Source: Ampullaceana balthica
Taxonomy: Eukaryota; Mollusca; Gastropoda; Lymnaeidae
Assembly: GCA_944989445.1 (NCBI GenBank)
Contig: CALYLW010001070.1
Span: 62,001-126,000 of the forward strand
DNA: 64,000 nt
Direction of reading: 5' to 3'
Under the pieces are notes generated by a model. It did not search any database. It was not told where the DNA came from and saw only the letters and a list, made by a program, of their open reading frames with translations. The translations under genes and the position numbers were made by a program. Positions 1 through 12,200 of this stretch are shown piece after piece (position 1 is the stretch's first letter; each line of letters opens with the position of its first letter).

Positions 1-589
1 CATGTCACTGGCATGTACACTAACACTAGTTAAAGAACTAATTCAAGGTAAAGCTCATAAAAAATTTAATCTAAAAAAAAAGGTATTGGAAAACAGCTTG
101 TACCTTCCCATCTCGCGCGAGTAAACGTGGTTTCCTGAGATACTATAGCTGATTCAACAAGATAGACACCAGACGCCGACAAGCGAGATAATGACGTCAT
201 CACCTTGTTTACGCTCTGGCCGGCGATACTCTCGAAGACCGAATTCCTTGACGGTGTCGGGGAAATCAGGTAATCTCGACCCCAGCCACGGACGTATGTA
301 AAGGTTGAGTAATTAGATTTGTGCCGGTGTGTGTATAGAGGGTTTACTGGAGGGGGGGGGGTAAAAGGGGGTGGGGGTGGGTGATGGCTGATTAAGCAGG
401 TCATTTAATTCGGAGGTTGTGTAAACTTTCAGGGGTAGCAAAGTTTTTGTGAGAAGCTAGAATATAGATTTCAAACCCCAGTCGTCCCCCCCCCCACTTA
501 ACATTAACATATTTAGTATTCAACTTTAATATTTAATATTTCCAGGTTACGGGTCATCAAATGTTTCGGGTAAACAAAACGTCATTATA
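1..589. other. Non-coding, left edge
   Basis: No exon-like frame. G runs near 350 and C runs near 485. The minus-strand frame at 66-404 has a run of prolines from the G tract and no family resemblance. Confidence 0.5.
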
Positions 590-830
590 GCATCCCAAAT
601 GTGAACCCAGTCAGCCAAATGTGTAATCAGCCAGCCAAATGTGTAATCAGCCAGCCAAATGTGTTCTCAGCCAGCCATATGTGAACCCAGTCAGCCAAAT
701 GTGTAATCAGCCAGCAAAATGTGTAATCAGCCAGCCAAATGTGTAATCAGCCAGCCAAATGTGTAATCAGCCAGCCAAATGTGTAATGAGCCAGCCAAAT
801 GTGTACTCAGCCAGCCAAGTCTGCCATGTT
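590..830 (+). repeat. 20-bp minisatellite
   Basis: About 12 units of cagccagccaaatgtgtaat. Confidence 0.92.
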
Positions 831-839
831 ATGATACAA

Positions 840-1740
840 CAAAATAGCAACATCAACAGGCAAAATAACAGATGTTATACAACAAAATACCAACACAAAC
901 CGGAAAGATCATATCTGTCACAACGCATTGGAAGTGGCTCATACATGAAAGGGGGTTGGGTCGACAGAAGTCAGTTGTTTTTTTGTTTTTTTTTGGGGGG
1001 GGGGTGGTCGCTTGAATATTTAGGAAGCAAAAATTGTAATATATAGAAAAAAATATTGAATACTGTTTAATGAAGTTGATAACAATTAATTTAGTTCAAA
1101 AGATAAAATAATTTATGAGTTCGTTAATTAAGTTAAGAACTGAAAGCCATAACAATAGCGCACGAGTTGCGAGAGACCGATCCGACTACTAAAAAACTTG
1201 AGTGTTCATAAGCAACAACCCAAACTGTTACAAATCTCTTTTATCGACTAGTTACTTTTTCTTTGTTTATTTCTTCTCTCCCAACAGTTTTTTTTTAAAG
1301 TTCGGAATAATTGTTTTTCCAGAACTTACAATAAACAAGGGACACCCCGCAAACAGGGCTTATTATTTAAGTTGTTTCCCCTGAGTCTAGAAAAAACCAC
1401 CTCGCACGTCACGTCTTATCTGCTGACGTGGCCGAGGCCGTAGTCTAGGACCGTGCGCTTATCCCCTGACTCTGGGGTGAACTTCGACCTGTGGTCAACA
1501 GCATCTGCCCAGAGAGAGGGGGGTAGGGGGGTGAACGAAAACAATGCCTGGAGATAGTGATGGGGATAAGGTTCACCGCATTCCATGACTTGGACTCGGT
1601 GAATGATTTCCTGGTGCTGGGGGGCCCTAGGGCGACCGTGAGGAAGTTTTGAATGTAATAAATATCAGGGGGGGGGGTATGGGGGGTGGTTGGGGGGATG
1701 CAGCCGCAAGGAACACTTACTCACCCCACTTTGTGAGGCA
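840..1740. other. Non-coding
   Basis: Poly-T and poly-G tracts, no gene or repeat of note. Confidence 0.5.
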
Positions 1741-1742
1741 TG

Positions 1743-1965
1743 ACATTTGTCTGTCATCTGCAACATTTGTCTGTCATCTGTAACATTTGTCTATCATCTG
1801 TAAAATTTGTCTGTCATCTGCAACATTTGTCTGTCATCTGTAACATTTGTCTATCATCTGTAAAATTTGTCTGTCATCTGTAACATTTGTCTGTCATCTG
1901 TAACATTTGTCTGTCATCTGTAACATTTGTCTATCATCTGTAACATTTGTCTGTCATCTGTAACA
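1743..1965 (+). repeat. 20-bp minisatellite
   Basis: About 11 units of aacatttgtctgtcatctgt. Confidence 0.92.
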
Positions 1966-2450
1966 GGAAAAATAGGACAAAATCAAAACAACTTCTTCCA
2001 ATAATGCTTTAAATTATTTTTTAAAATCAATATACGTAATTTGCAATCTCTGTCACGTCTGTCTGTCATGCATGTCTGTCTGTCCGTGACGCTACTAATT
2101 TTAGAAAGCAGCGCACCAAATTACTGCAGCAATGCATCAAAAGGTGTGCAAATTAAAGATGCGCTGTAAAAAATATTATATGACGTCATTGTTTTAGCTC
2201 ATATGTTAATTTTGGAAAAGGGATCAATGAAAGAAGAAGAAGATTTGATTGATGGTTAATTATAAAATCAAAAGACAAAGGGGGCGCCATAGGCGCCCTA
2301 CAATCTCTGTTATAAAATACTTTGTGTGCATTTCAGAAAGTTTAATATTTCGTATTTATGAAACAAGGACAAGTTAGTTGGGCTTTTGAAGAAGGTAGGC
2401 GCCCTAAAAAATGCATTTTTTCAAAATAAATAGATTTCAGCTGAAAACTT

Positions 2451-2478
2451 CCGTCATTTTTGATGGGTGATACGCTAG
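2451..2478 (+). mobile_element. Helitron-like 3' end, copy 1
   Basis: Hairpin ccgtca-ttttt-gatgg, eight bases, then CTAG followed by T. This is the Helitron 3' terminus pattern. The 5' end was not found. Confidence 0.6.
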
Positions 2479-3368
2479 TTATAAAATAAAACGTAATAAT
2501 AAAATGTTTTAAAACAAATGATTAATGGATAGATTTACGAAACGATTCTTCCAAAAAAAATGTTCTTCATAGAAACGTTAGCGAACCGTTCGTTCCATGG
2601 TTTCTTCTCCTTGTAGAATTTCAGATTACTTGAGTAACAAATATGAATCGATTACTGAGTTGACCACATAACCAAAAGCCTCACTATGGTTGGTGTCACC
2701 TCTTGTGATTGTGTCACCAGGTGGGGTCCGAACACCCCGCAACCCCCCCCCTAGTTATGACCCTACACATAATATTGGTTGTTTGTATTAGACATTGTTT
2801 AAAACCTCATGGAGATGTCGTTGGGGGGGGGGTGAAGTAAAGACACAAGCATGGGCGCCCGCAGAAAATTTTCTAGGGGGGGGCAAAAAATTTTCGAGTG
2901 ATTTTTTCCCAATAATTCTTAGCGCTATACGCAGATTTTTGGCCGGCAGATCAGTACTACTTGTCGTTTATTAATATTGTGCTAAAATATACACGTACAC
3001 CTTTTACTTATGTGGAAGTGCCAGGATCATATAACCCCGACAATTAAAAGCTTCTGATATAAGATATTTTTAAACTTCTTAAATTCTCATGCTTCTGTGG
3101 TCCAACGGTTGTGCGCAGGATTTTTGAACTCAAAGAAACAGGTAGTGGATCGAATTTTCGTTTGAAGACTTAGTTTTTTTCTTCTTTTTTTTTCATTTTA
3201 AAGTTATTTTAATTTTATTATTTTTCTTTCTTTCTATTTTCTTTCTTTGCAATTTCTTTTGTAACTACTTTCTATTATCTATCATTTATAATCATGAGTT
3301 ATTGTAAGTACAGTATTTCTGGAAGTGTTGACAGTGAGGGGATGAATCCGCGTGCTTGAGGGGTCAAG

Positions 3369-4012
3369 CAGGGGCGAATTAAGACTGCACGGGGCCCCTG
3401 GCTGCAATTCAAAATGGAGCCCTATCGAGCCAGCGTCCCTTTAAATAAAATGATTGCTAGCAGCTTACATAAGACTGTAACTTGTAACTATTCAGCCAAA
3501 AAGATTATTCATGAAAAAACCGAACACGAAGAAGTTTGCCGGTATCCTAAAAGTGAGTGTAAAAAGACAAAAACAATATTTTATAAAAAATATTTTTTTT
3601 AAAATTAAAAAAAAATTTTTTTTTAAAAATTATTATAACAACAAAAAAGATAAAAAGAAAGAAAAGAATCCACCGTTGGGGATCGATCCTCAGATCGCTT
3701 GCAACGCAAGCCTAAGCGACGAGGAGAGCTTGACGGAAATTGTAAATTAAAAAAAAAGAATATTCCTTAATATTTTCTCTTATTGAGCTATCAAATCAGG
3801 TTTCTCGATTACTAAGAGTATTGGGTCGAAAAGAGATCAGATTAATAATAGATAAGATTTTTATTAATTTATTTAATTTATGATATTTTTTCAGGGATTC
3901 ATGCAAACATCTGTTCACCTTTATTATAAAATATACTAAATTTGGGGGCCCCTAAATCATCGGGGGCCCCTGGCCTTAGCCCGTTCAGCCCCCTCCCCTA
4001 AATCTGCCATAG
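3369..4012. mobile_element. Nested hAT-like MITE
   Basis: Starts caggggcgaatt and ends aaatctgccatag, a degenerate inverted pair. The flanks gggtcaag and ggctcaag (3361-3368, 4013-4020) differ at one base. Near each end it has ggggcccctgg. Interior very AT-rich, no coding sense. Confidence 0.55.
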
Positions 4013-4145
4013 GGCTCAAGTGATCACGCTGTGAACCGAAACTATACAAGGATGGGCCACTGTTGTGGGGTAGCTAGAAACCAGGCATTGTATAGACCAA
4101 CATTTCAGAACGAGTCTTTTAAAGTATATGAGATTGAGCATATAT

Positions 4146-4434
4146 GGGGCCGTCCATAAAGTACGTCACGCTATTTTTGAACATTTTTAACTCCCCCCCC
4201 CTCCCCCTTGTCACAAACTGTCACAAATCTCGCACCCGCCCCCCCCCCTAAAGTACGCCACACTTTCGAACACAAATTTGGTTTTTTTATTTACAAAATA
4301 ATTAAAATTTAATATAAAACACCGTGACGTCACACATGGCTGGACCCCCCCTCCCTCCTGTCACAAATTGTCAAAATTTCTTACACCCCCTCCCCCCCCC
4401 CTTCTGGAGCGTGACGTACTTTATGGACGGCCCC
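4146..4434. mobile_element. GGGGCCGTCC MITE, copy 1
   Basis: Inverted ends ggggccgtccataaagtacg, with 3-bp target duplications tat (4143-4145, 4435-4437). Nested within the element at 2850-5137. No coding frame. Confidence 0.85.
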
Positions 4435-5145
4435 TATACAGTTAATACAGTTTATTTATGATCTTTACTAACGCCGTTGCAAACAACTCCGTCCGTTATT
4501 GGTCACGTCCTATAACCAACTCCCTCAGTTTGGAGGCCACGCCTTTGTCCAGTCCCCGGTCTACATTACGTCAGTATTTAATGTCAATCATGATGATTGA
4601 ATCATCTTGTACCACCACCCCCCAGATTATGTCGGGGGTTGGGTGGGGTACCATGACCCGCTCTGGTCTCTTTGATGTTAGCCCCTGGTCTGGTTTTGTA
4701 CAATCGCAATCATTTCCCCTGGTCAGTGCTTCACACTGCTGACCTTTAGATAACAGAGTCTACATTCAGCACCTCTGAGCATCTGTACGCGGTTTGGTCT
4801 ATTCAGAATTCATCTTATCCAAGCTACCACAAGGGGCATTTCACACATCTTGGTCAGTCCTGACCAGACTACCACTACCAGTCCTGACCAGACTACCACT
4901 ACCAGTATTGACCAGACTACCACTACCAGTCCTGGCCAGAAAGAGGAATCTTTGATCTAAAGACCCTTTAACCGCCCTAATTCTCTACAATATTGAAAAT
5001 ATAAAAATAATTACCCAGTAAAACGAGATCAGCACCAGCTTAGTTACTTTCTCTTTATTTTCTCATAACAATTTTTTAATCCATAAATCCAGGGGGGGGC
5101 AAGCGCCCCCCCTTGCCCCCTCCTGCGGGCGCCCATGGACACAAG

Positions 5146-5958
5146 GGGAAAAGGCAAATAGCCTACTTTGCTATAAAACAGTGTCACAGAATAAAGTCAA
5201 GTTGCATGGTTCAAGTTTACTATTATGCCTTAATGGTCAATATTTCTGTAATTGTCTCCTTAAATCTGATGTTTTTGTTTTTGTTTGTTTGTTTTTGTTT
5301 TAGTTTTTTTTTGGGGGGGGGCATTTAAATTTTTTTTTATCAATTTAAAACGTTTTTTTGACATTTTAGTTTTGACAGAAGAAATGGAAGGTGAGAAAAC
5401 AACTAACTAAAACACCCAAAAGGCGTCTGTTTTATATAAACACATTGAATGTCCGTGGTGTCCTTGTAGTATGAAAATTTGCTTCTCTACGTGATTTGCT
5501 ATAAAGGCTAGTTAGCACGCCTGTGGAAAAGGTGCACTGAAAACTCAACGTTTTTCATCACACTTTGATCGCCGCGTCTCTTTAGGTTTGAGCTTGATGT
5601 CTATTCAAGTCAACATTACAGCTGAGTGGTTGTTACTTGTTAACTTACTTTTGTCTCTGCTTTGTTTGCTTGTTGAAGAACGTTTCTCCCCGACACATTC
5701 GTTGATTCAGGCCCTCTCACGCGAGTAGCATACTTCTAAGTGTAACAGTTGTGTTACGTCATCATTTTCGAAATTTACTAGGTTTGATTTTTGTTATAAT
5801 AATACACATTTGGATGGAAAATGTAAAGACTAAAAATTGAATTATTTTGCCATTCAAATAATTGTGACGAACATTTGATTTCTTTGAATGTCTTTACCAG
5901 ATGTCACTCTCTGTCTACCACTGCCCCGTGGTTATTAAAGCCATTTCTGGTTTCTGAA
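5146..5958. other. Non-coding
   Basis: AT-rich after the hAT-like element; nothing recognisable. Confidence 0.5.
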
Positions 5959-6229
5959 AACTGGTTACTGACGTCTGCTGCTTACTGACGTCTGCTGGTT
6001 ACTGACGTCTGCTGGTTACTGACGTCTGCTGGTTACTGACGTCTGCTGGTTACTGACGTCTGCTGGTTACTGACGTCTGCTGGTTACTGACGTCTGCTGG
6101 TTACTGACGTCTGCTGGCTACTGACGTCTGCTGGTTACTGACGTCTGCTGGCTACTGACGTCTGCTGGTTACTGACGTCTGCTGGTTACTGACGTCTGCT
6201 GGTTACTGACGTCTGCTGGTTACTGACGC
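5959..6229 (+). repeat. 17-bp minisatellite with TGACGTC core
   Basis: About 16 units of ttactgacgtctgctgg. Each unit holds TGACGTC, seven of eight bases of a CRE site. About 3 kb upstream of the aquaporin ATG. Confidence 0.92.
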
Positions 6230-6551
6230 CTTACAGCCCACTGACGCCCTACGTCTTACTGGCGCCCTACTGCCCACTGACGCCCTACTTCCCACTGACA
6301 CCCTACAGCCCACTGACGCCCTAATTCCCACTGACACCATACTGCCCACTGAAGCCTTACTGCCCACTGACGCCCTACTTCCCACTGACGCCCTACTCCC
6401 CACTGATGCCCTACTGCCCACTGACGCCCTTCTGCCCACTGACGCCCTACTTCCCACTGATGCCCTACTGCCCACTGACGCCTACTGCCCACTGACGCCC
6501 TACTTCCCACTGACGCCCTACTACCCACTGACGCCCTACTGCCCACTGACA
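6230..6551 (+). repeat. 18-bp minisatellite related to its neighbour
   Basis: About 18 variable units of cccactgacgccctactg; shares actgacg with the 17-bp array directly to its left. Confidence 0.9.
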
Positions 6552-6559
6552 CCATCCAT

Positions 6560-7469
6560 ACTCGTGGGACCACATTTACAAGATGACATAGTGGTGTGGG
6601 GCGAGCAGTAATCCAGGCCGAGTCGAGACCGAGTGCTACATGGAAGTGGAACGAAAGAGAGAGACGAAAATAATAAGTGTGTGTGGTGATGGGGGTTGGG
6701 GAGGGGTAATGTACAAAAACTCCAGCAAGTTGCTGCCACCAACTGTGTGTGTAAGGCGTGGCACTTATTGAAAGAAGTGGGCGTGGTTTGTTTTTAAACC
6801 CATAACAATTATTTCTTGTTCCAAGTTCAACGCTTTGTTCTGCATATCTTAAATAAATGATGCTAATTTAATACAGCTAGCTGAGTACAGTCTTCTAATT
6901 CTCTACAATTTGACCCCCCCCCCACCCAAAGAGCCTATTAGTACAAAAAGTTCACTACTTAAGTTTCATGTTTTCCTGCATACTGAATTTATTTTTCCAT
7001 CGCAAGATCTTCAACAAAGGAAAGTTATGTTTTTAAAGCAACATGAACTAAACTGTATTTCGGAAGCTGCACCTCGGGGCATCAATGCATTCGTAAAGTT
7101 TTTTTTTAAAAAAAAAGAAGACGACAAAAGAATGAGGATGAAGAGTGGAGTTTTAATGAAATTATTTAGCCCTTTATATAACGACACTTACACCTCTTAG
7201 CCCTTTATATAACGACACTCACACCTCTGGGCTCTATATCTATATGAAAGTCGCCCAAGGTCTGCCGTGCTGCCAAGGCCACCCTCTTATAACGTGTATA
7301 ATGACTGAAGTCACTGTGTTTCAGTCTCCATCTTTTTGGCCGAAAGATTGTGTGCAATCTGTAGCTCGATGTGAAGTTAATTAAAAACATAATCGTCAGA
7401 ACAATTTCTGCACGAATGCACATTCCGAAACTGAAAAAAATCCATAATACTAAATATAACACGTAATAT
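6560..7469. other. Non-coding
   Basis: Nothing recognisable beyond a duplicated agccctttatataacgacac at 7169 and 7199. Confidence 0.5.
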
Positions 7470-7820
7470 AACACGCACTATCCTTTGTAATAAAAGGCTA
7501 TGTTCACTGCGGTCATCGATAGCGATTGGTCCCTCAAACACATATGACTCCTACAGCCAATTATATTGAATACGTTTACGCGGCCATTCAAACCCAGTTA
7601 TTTTTGGTGCAGTATTTCTTTCATGACTTTATTTTGAGTTATGCGCGTTTGGGATTTATAGTCAAAAGCTCTCTTTTTACGAGTTATTTATTTTAACTGT
7701 AATGAATAGTATTTTTGACGTGATGCAATGTATGCCGGTCGAGACGGCTGTTGGAGGGGAGTTACAACATGCCACCGAACGGTGGCGGAAACGTCATTTG
7801 ACGGGCATTGTTGCTCGTAA
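7470..7820. mobile_element. Unclassified non-coding element with terminal hairpins, copy 1
   Basis: About 350 bp, matching 34885-35218 nearly throughout: taataaaaggct at the start, gcagtatttctt, ttatgcgcgtt and gccggtcgagacggctgttg inside. Near the end are two perfect palindromes, gccaccgaacggtggc and cgtcatttgacg. No frame. It could be a non-autonomous Helitron relative, but lacks a CTRR end. Confidence 0.6.
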
Positions 7821-7925
7821 GTAATAAGAAAACACGCAATTATTTAAGTAGTAATATAACATGAAATATAATAAGCAAAATAAATAGTAGTATAATATAA
7901 AATATAATTGGTAATATACCAAGTA

Positions 7926-8070
7926 TTATAAGTAGTCATAAAACCCGAAATATAAGTAGTAATGTGGCACGTAATATAAGTAGTAATGTGGCACGTAATA
8001 TAAGTAGTAATGTGGCACGTAATATAAGTAGTAATGTGGCACGTAATATAAGTAGTAATATAACACGTTA
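7926..8070 (+). repeat. 24-bp minisatellite
   Basis: Five to six units of ataagtagtaatgtggcacg. Confidence 0.9.
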
Positions 8071-8928
8071 TATCTTTGTAACATAACCCTTAAAGTAAGA
8101 CGCAACAATGTAAAAAACAAACTTTTCTGGAAAGATTAAGCGGTCTTATCGGTAGCAATGTTGAAGTGTTTAAAAATAAATTTTGTTGAGAATTCAGACC
8201 AGGAGCTCGACAGTACGCGCGATACGATAAATGAGATGTTGCACATAAGTGCATTTATTTCAGAACATCATTTCATGTTGTTAAAAGTGCCGGACATGCA
8301 GGCAAATATTAAATATCATCTACCATTGGTCCATGAACATTATTTTGTTTTGAAAATCTCCCATCAGACTATAAGCGGTGCAGGGTACATGCGAAGATTT
8401 CCCTGAGGTATTTGTATTAGATTTTAAGAGGCAAGAATCAGAGGGAACAAAATGAGCTTCTTCTTTGGGTTGGGGGGGGGTAGCTGACGTAAATTTGTTC
8501 TCGTGTGAGAACCTTGCCTCGGATTTAAAGGACAAGCAGAGGAACAAGCGGACATGCAGAGGAACAAACGGACATCCTCTCTGGCGGGTATTTAGGTTTA
8601 ATGTGTGACCTACTAACTTCCACGTTAACATAAAACGATGGTGGTGCGCGAGGATGGGCTTGGGGGGGGGGAGATGGTAGTGGAAGTTTGGGACAGGGGG
8701 GTGGGGAGGGGGGTCCTAGGGGTGGGGGCTGGAATGCCTGAAACAAGAACTCACGAGAGCTGAGGGATTCCAGTTGCCTTCTGCAAGTCTAGATTTCTTC
8801 GGTGGGGATGGTGGCGGTGGTAGGGGGAGAGGGGTGACTCTCCTGCAGGTGGGGGGTGGGGTGGGGGCTCAAACAGCTATTTGACAGTAATTTCTGGGGG
8901 AGTGGGGCCGAAAGAGCACCGGAACGCG
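8071..8928. other. Aquaporin upstream region
   Basis: GC-rich, strongly G-biased tracts from 8640 to 8920 just before the TATA box. Likely to hold the proximal promoter; no specific factor site claimed. Confidence 0.4.
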
Positions 8929-8935
8929 TATAAAA
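8929..8935 (+). promoter_or_regulatory. Candidate TATA box of the aquaporin gene
   Basis: TATAAAA in GC-rich surroundings, 263 bp before the aquaporin ATG. A start site about 30 bp downstream, near 8960, would give a 5' leader of roughly 230 nt. Motif and position only; the start site is an inference. Confidence 0.5.
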
Positions 8936-9047
8936 ACTTATAGCTACTTACTGCAGGCTCGTTCACATCGCTTCAGACCCCGGGATTTTGCGCGCTGGGC
9001 TGAGCTATCGGAAGACAGTAGCGCCAGATTTTTCAAAAAAGTAGCCA

Positions 9048-9125
9048 ATGGTTGTTGTAGCTGTGGACTCGTGCCCTGAGTTTTGTGGTCGCCGGAGTTT
9101 TGCGCGCGTGTATGTGTGTGAATAG
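9048..9125 (+). promoter_or_regulatory. Upstream ORF 1 in the aquaporin leader
   Basis: ATG at 9048 opens a 25-codon reading frame with TAG at 9123, wholly inside the presumed leader. It would reduce ribosome access to the main start if the transcript begins near the TATA box. Confidence 0.4.
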
Positions 9126-9207
9126 ATCGGTGGTTTTTTTTCCTTCTCTCTCTCTCATCGTCTTCGGGTCAGCGGACAGACGGATAGAGCAATGCTTGAT
9201 ATCATGA
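9112..9207 (+). promoter_or_regulatory. Upstream ORF 2 overlapping the aquaporin start
   Basis: ATG at 9112 starts a frame of 31 codons with TGA at 9205. It is out of frame with the aquaporin and runs 16 nt past the main ATG at 9192, an arrangement that usually lowers translation of the main ORF. Confidence 0.4.
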
Positions 9208-9279
9208 AGGAAACTGTGGAAGATTTGAGAACCTCCAACCTATGGCTTGCACTCCCCTCGGAGTTCGTTGGCACCCTAG
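9192..9279 (+). CDS. Aquaporin coding exon 1
   Basis: Encodes residues 1-29 plus one base of codon 30. The ATG at 9192 has G at -3. The exon ends at ccctag|gtgagt. The N-terminus is a short cytoplasmic helix followed by the start of membrane segment 1 ([13 protein letters not shown]). The donor lies in the first unit of a 40-bp tandem repeat. Confidence 0.88.
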
Positions 9280-12200
9280 GTGAGTGATTGTTAGTTTGTT
9301 ACATTTAATGGCACCCTAGGTGAGCGATTCTTAGTTTTTAACATTTAACGGCACCCTAGGTGAGCGATTGCTAGGTTGTTACATTTAATGGCGCCCTTAT
9401 AGGTGAGCGATTGTTAGCTTGTTACATTTAATGGCACCCTATGTGAGCGAGAGAGATTGTTAGTTTTCAATTTAATAGCGCCCTAGGTGAGTGATTGTTA
9501 GTTTAATCCATTTAATATTTACTTGATAAAAACAAACTGTGAGATTATTAGCAAGAACTAGATATGTAACATTAAAAAAAAATTAAATTAAAATTTTAAA
9601 AAAAACTTCGATAACTCCCCACAGGTGGCCTTTAAAAAAGATAAACTTAAGAAATATTATAACAGTGCACAGTTTTGCGTGGATGTTATAACGTAACCAT
9701 GACAACCGGTAATCGGGATCATGTGCCTACGTCTTCAAAGGTTCATCCCGTCTAAAATCCGGAACGTGTGAACCACTTTGAACCACTTTGCCCGACAGCG
9801 AGATGTAGGAATTCTATGCCGCAAAATATCGTATCACAGAGGCTCTAGGTAGAGCCACGAAGCCACCGAAATACTTGGGAAACTTGGGGTCAGTCCGTAT
9901 AGGATCCCGGCTCCGACGGTCCCTCCGACAACTTGAGCAATGATGTACAAAATTCCCCTGAGAGAAGAAAGTGTACAAAATATTACTGAGAGAATAAAGT
10001 GTACAAAATACCCCTGAGAGAAGAAAGTGTACAAAATACCCCTGAGAGAAGAAAGTGTACAAAATACCCCAGAGAGAAGAACGTGTACAAAAACCACTGA
10101 GATAATAAAGTGTACAAAGTACCCATGAGAGAAGAAAGTATATAAAATAACAATTATTGAATGATACTAGAAATTAAAAACATTGTAGAAAAAAGTTCAA
10201 CTCTATCAGTCAAAATCTCAAAAAAAAATTAGAATATAAATATTTTAAACAAAATAAAAAACACTTTTCACAAAGAAATTGTGTGCAGAAAATATTGTAA
10301 AAACTTAATTACACAGATGATTAGGAGTCGAAGCCACCCTCATCAGATTCTCGGATACATAGAAGTAGAAAGTGATTACTGACATTCGTGCACAATCTTT
10401 GTTTTGACTCGTGCATTTTAAAAGAAATTAAAGATTATTGTCTTCTTTTTAGCACACAATTTATACGATGCATAAAAAAAGAAAACAATGATTGTTTAAA
10501 TATGTATTTGTGTGTGTGTGTGTTTATATCTATAGACTTTTAAGTGATTGTATATATTTGTGTTTGTTTTTATTTTTGAAACTGTTGCCGACACTCTTCA
10601 TGACGGAATGTTTAAAGAAAAGGACGTACTTGCCGATCGATGTGACCAAGTTATTATTAGATCATCACGCGAAAGCTCTCTCCTGCTGTTCTGACGTTTG
10701 GCTAATTGGCTCCCTAACTTAACCATGTGGTCCAGAACAGTCCGCCCTGACCCTCCCTTCTGATGTCCTCATTAGTGCAAGTGTCCTTGACCCGATCATT
10801 GACAAACACACAAGCGATACTCTCAACACCACGTCCAGCTATATATATATCTGAGAGGAGATGAAAGCTGGCCAAACCATTGTTATAATTAGTGGCTGAA
10901 ATTTCGCAGCTTGCTACGTCAGACGGAATCCAGGTCCAGCCAGCGTCCAGTGTTTAGGTCAGTTGGGCGTTGTCCTCAGATGTCCACCAACGAGAGTGTT
11001 TAAGTCCAGCCCAACTAAGAATAAATTTACTTGGTGTCCGAGACGCAAAATTTACACCATCGATAACTGACCGGGGCTCCATATATATATATATAGTCTC
11101 ACCTTACGTCATATTAAATTTACATAAAATCAAGTCCCGTGATGGTAGATTGGTATTCCCCCAAGCGTACAGTACATCTTTTAAAAAAGAGTCACCTTCA
11201 GATTGTGTCTCTCTGTTGTACAACAGTCGACTCAATCTTTCAGAAATCGACTCCGCTATCAAGTGTCTGAACCCTGGGGTAAACATTTGCAAGGCACCGT
11301 GAAAATGTTTACCATTGAGCCAGAACGTGTTTACGAGGCGCCTCCTGAATGTACATTTGGTTTGCTGAACCCGTGTTAGGGAAAACAAAGCAACAGCTAC
11401 GAGTTGAGGCTATGGCTCCTAACAATACGAGTTGAGGCTATGGCTCCTAACAATACGAGTTGAGGCTGTGGCTCCTAATAATACGAGTTGAGGCTATGGC
11501 TCCTAACAATATTTTTACCCCAGCCGCTTAGGGATTTTATGGCGCAATGTAGGCCCCCGTGGTAAAAGGATTTCAAGACTGGACAATACAATTAGCAGGT
11601 CTCTAAATGGCACTTCATGTGATGGAATTGTTAATGTATGAACTCACAATCAAGTCCTTTTTAACGCAATTTCCCATGGGATAAATTGCGTTTATATATT
11701 TGAAATGTCTGTCGATCTTGCATATGTAACTCCTCCTGAACCATACCAGATAGAAGGTTACGGTCTTTTGCAAATATGCTAAGGAGGTCCCAAGGATGTG
11801 CGACTGTCTAAAAAAATACCGAAAAGGTTTAGTGGATTTCCTGGAAAATGGTAAAAACCCGAAAAAATATCAGTATTTTGTCAATTTCTCGCCAACCATA
11901 ACATCTATCGGGTTGAAACAAACGCCATACGATAGCTAGGTAATAATATTTAGAACAATGTTAAATAGGAATTTTTGAAAAATATCTTTTCGTTCGACTC
12001 GTGTAATTTTAGCAGCAATTTTTTAAAGCAATTGTTTTGTATAGTTTCAAAATTTAAAAAAATGTGAAATGACTTTTAATTTAATCTAGAATGATAGTAA
12101 ATGGGGTTTTCACGCTTTGTGAATGCGTATGTTAGATTGGTAATATATCATATGGAATGGGACTACGATACAGCTTTTAAATAAAATACAAAATACACAA

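Larger units (their letters stand above)
2850..5137. mobile_element. hAT-like element with CATGGGCGCCCGCAG ends
   Basis: The terminal repeat CATGGGCGCCCGCAG is perfect at both ends. The flanks are perfect 8-bp duplications gacacaag (2842-2849, 5138-5145). The interior shows no transposase frame that I recognise; it is itself interrupted by the elements at 3369 and 4146 and a short 24-bp repeat near 4860. Confidence 0.85.

Noticed and set aside
3414..3750. Lysine-rich ORFs
   Set aside because: AT-rich interior of a MITE; low-complexity composition only.
6203..6573. Gly/Arg/Ala repeat protein (minus strand)
   Set aside because: Reading of the 18-bp minisatellite.
9834..10097. Antisense aquaporin paralogue
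   Set aside because: Only half of exon 3 is present, then similarity ends; it is an inverted duplication.
10970..11388. Small gene in aquaporin intron 1
   Set aside because: Overlapping frames on both strands with no family resemblance or splice context.
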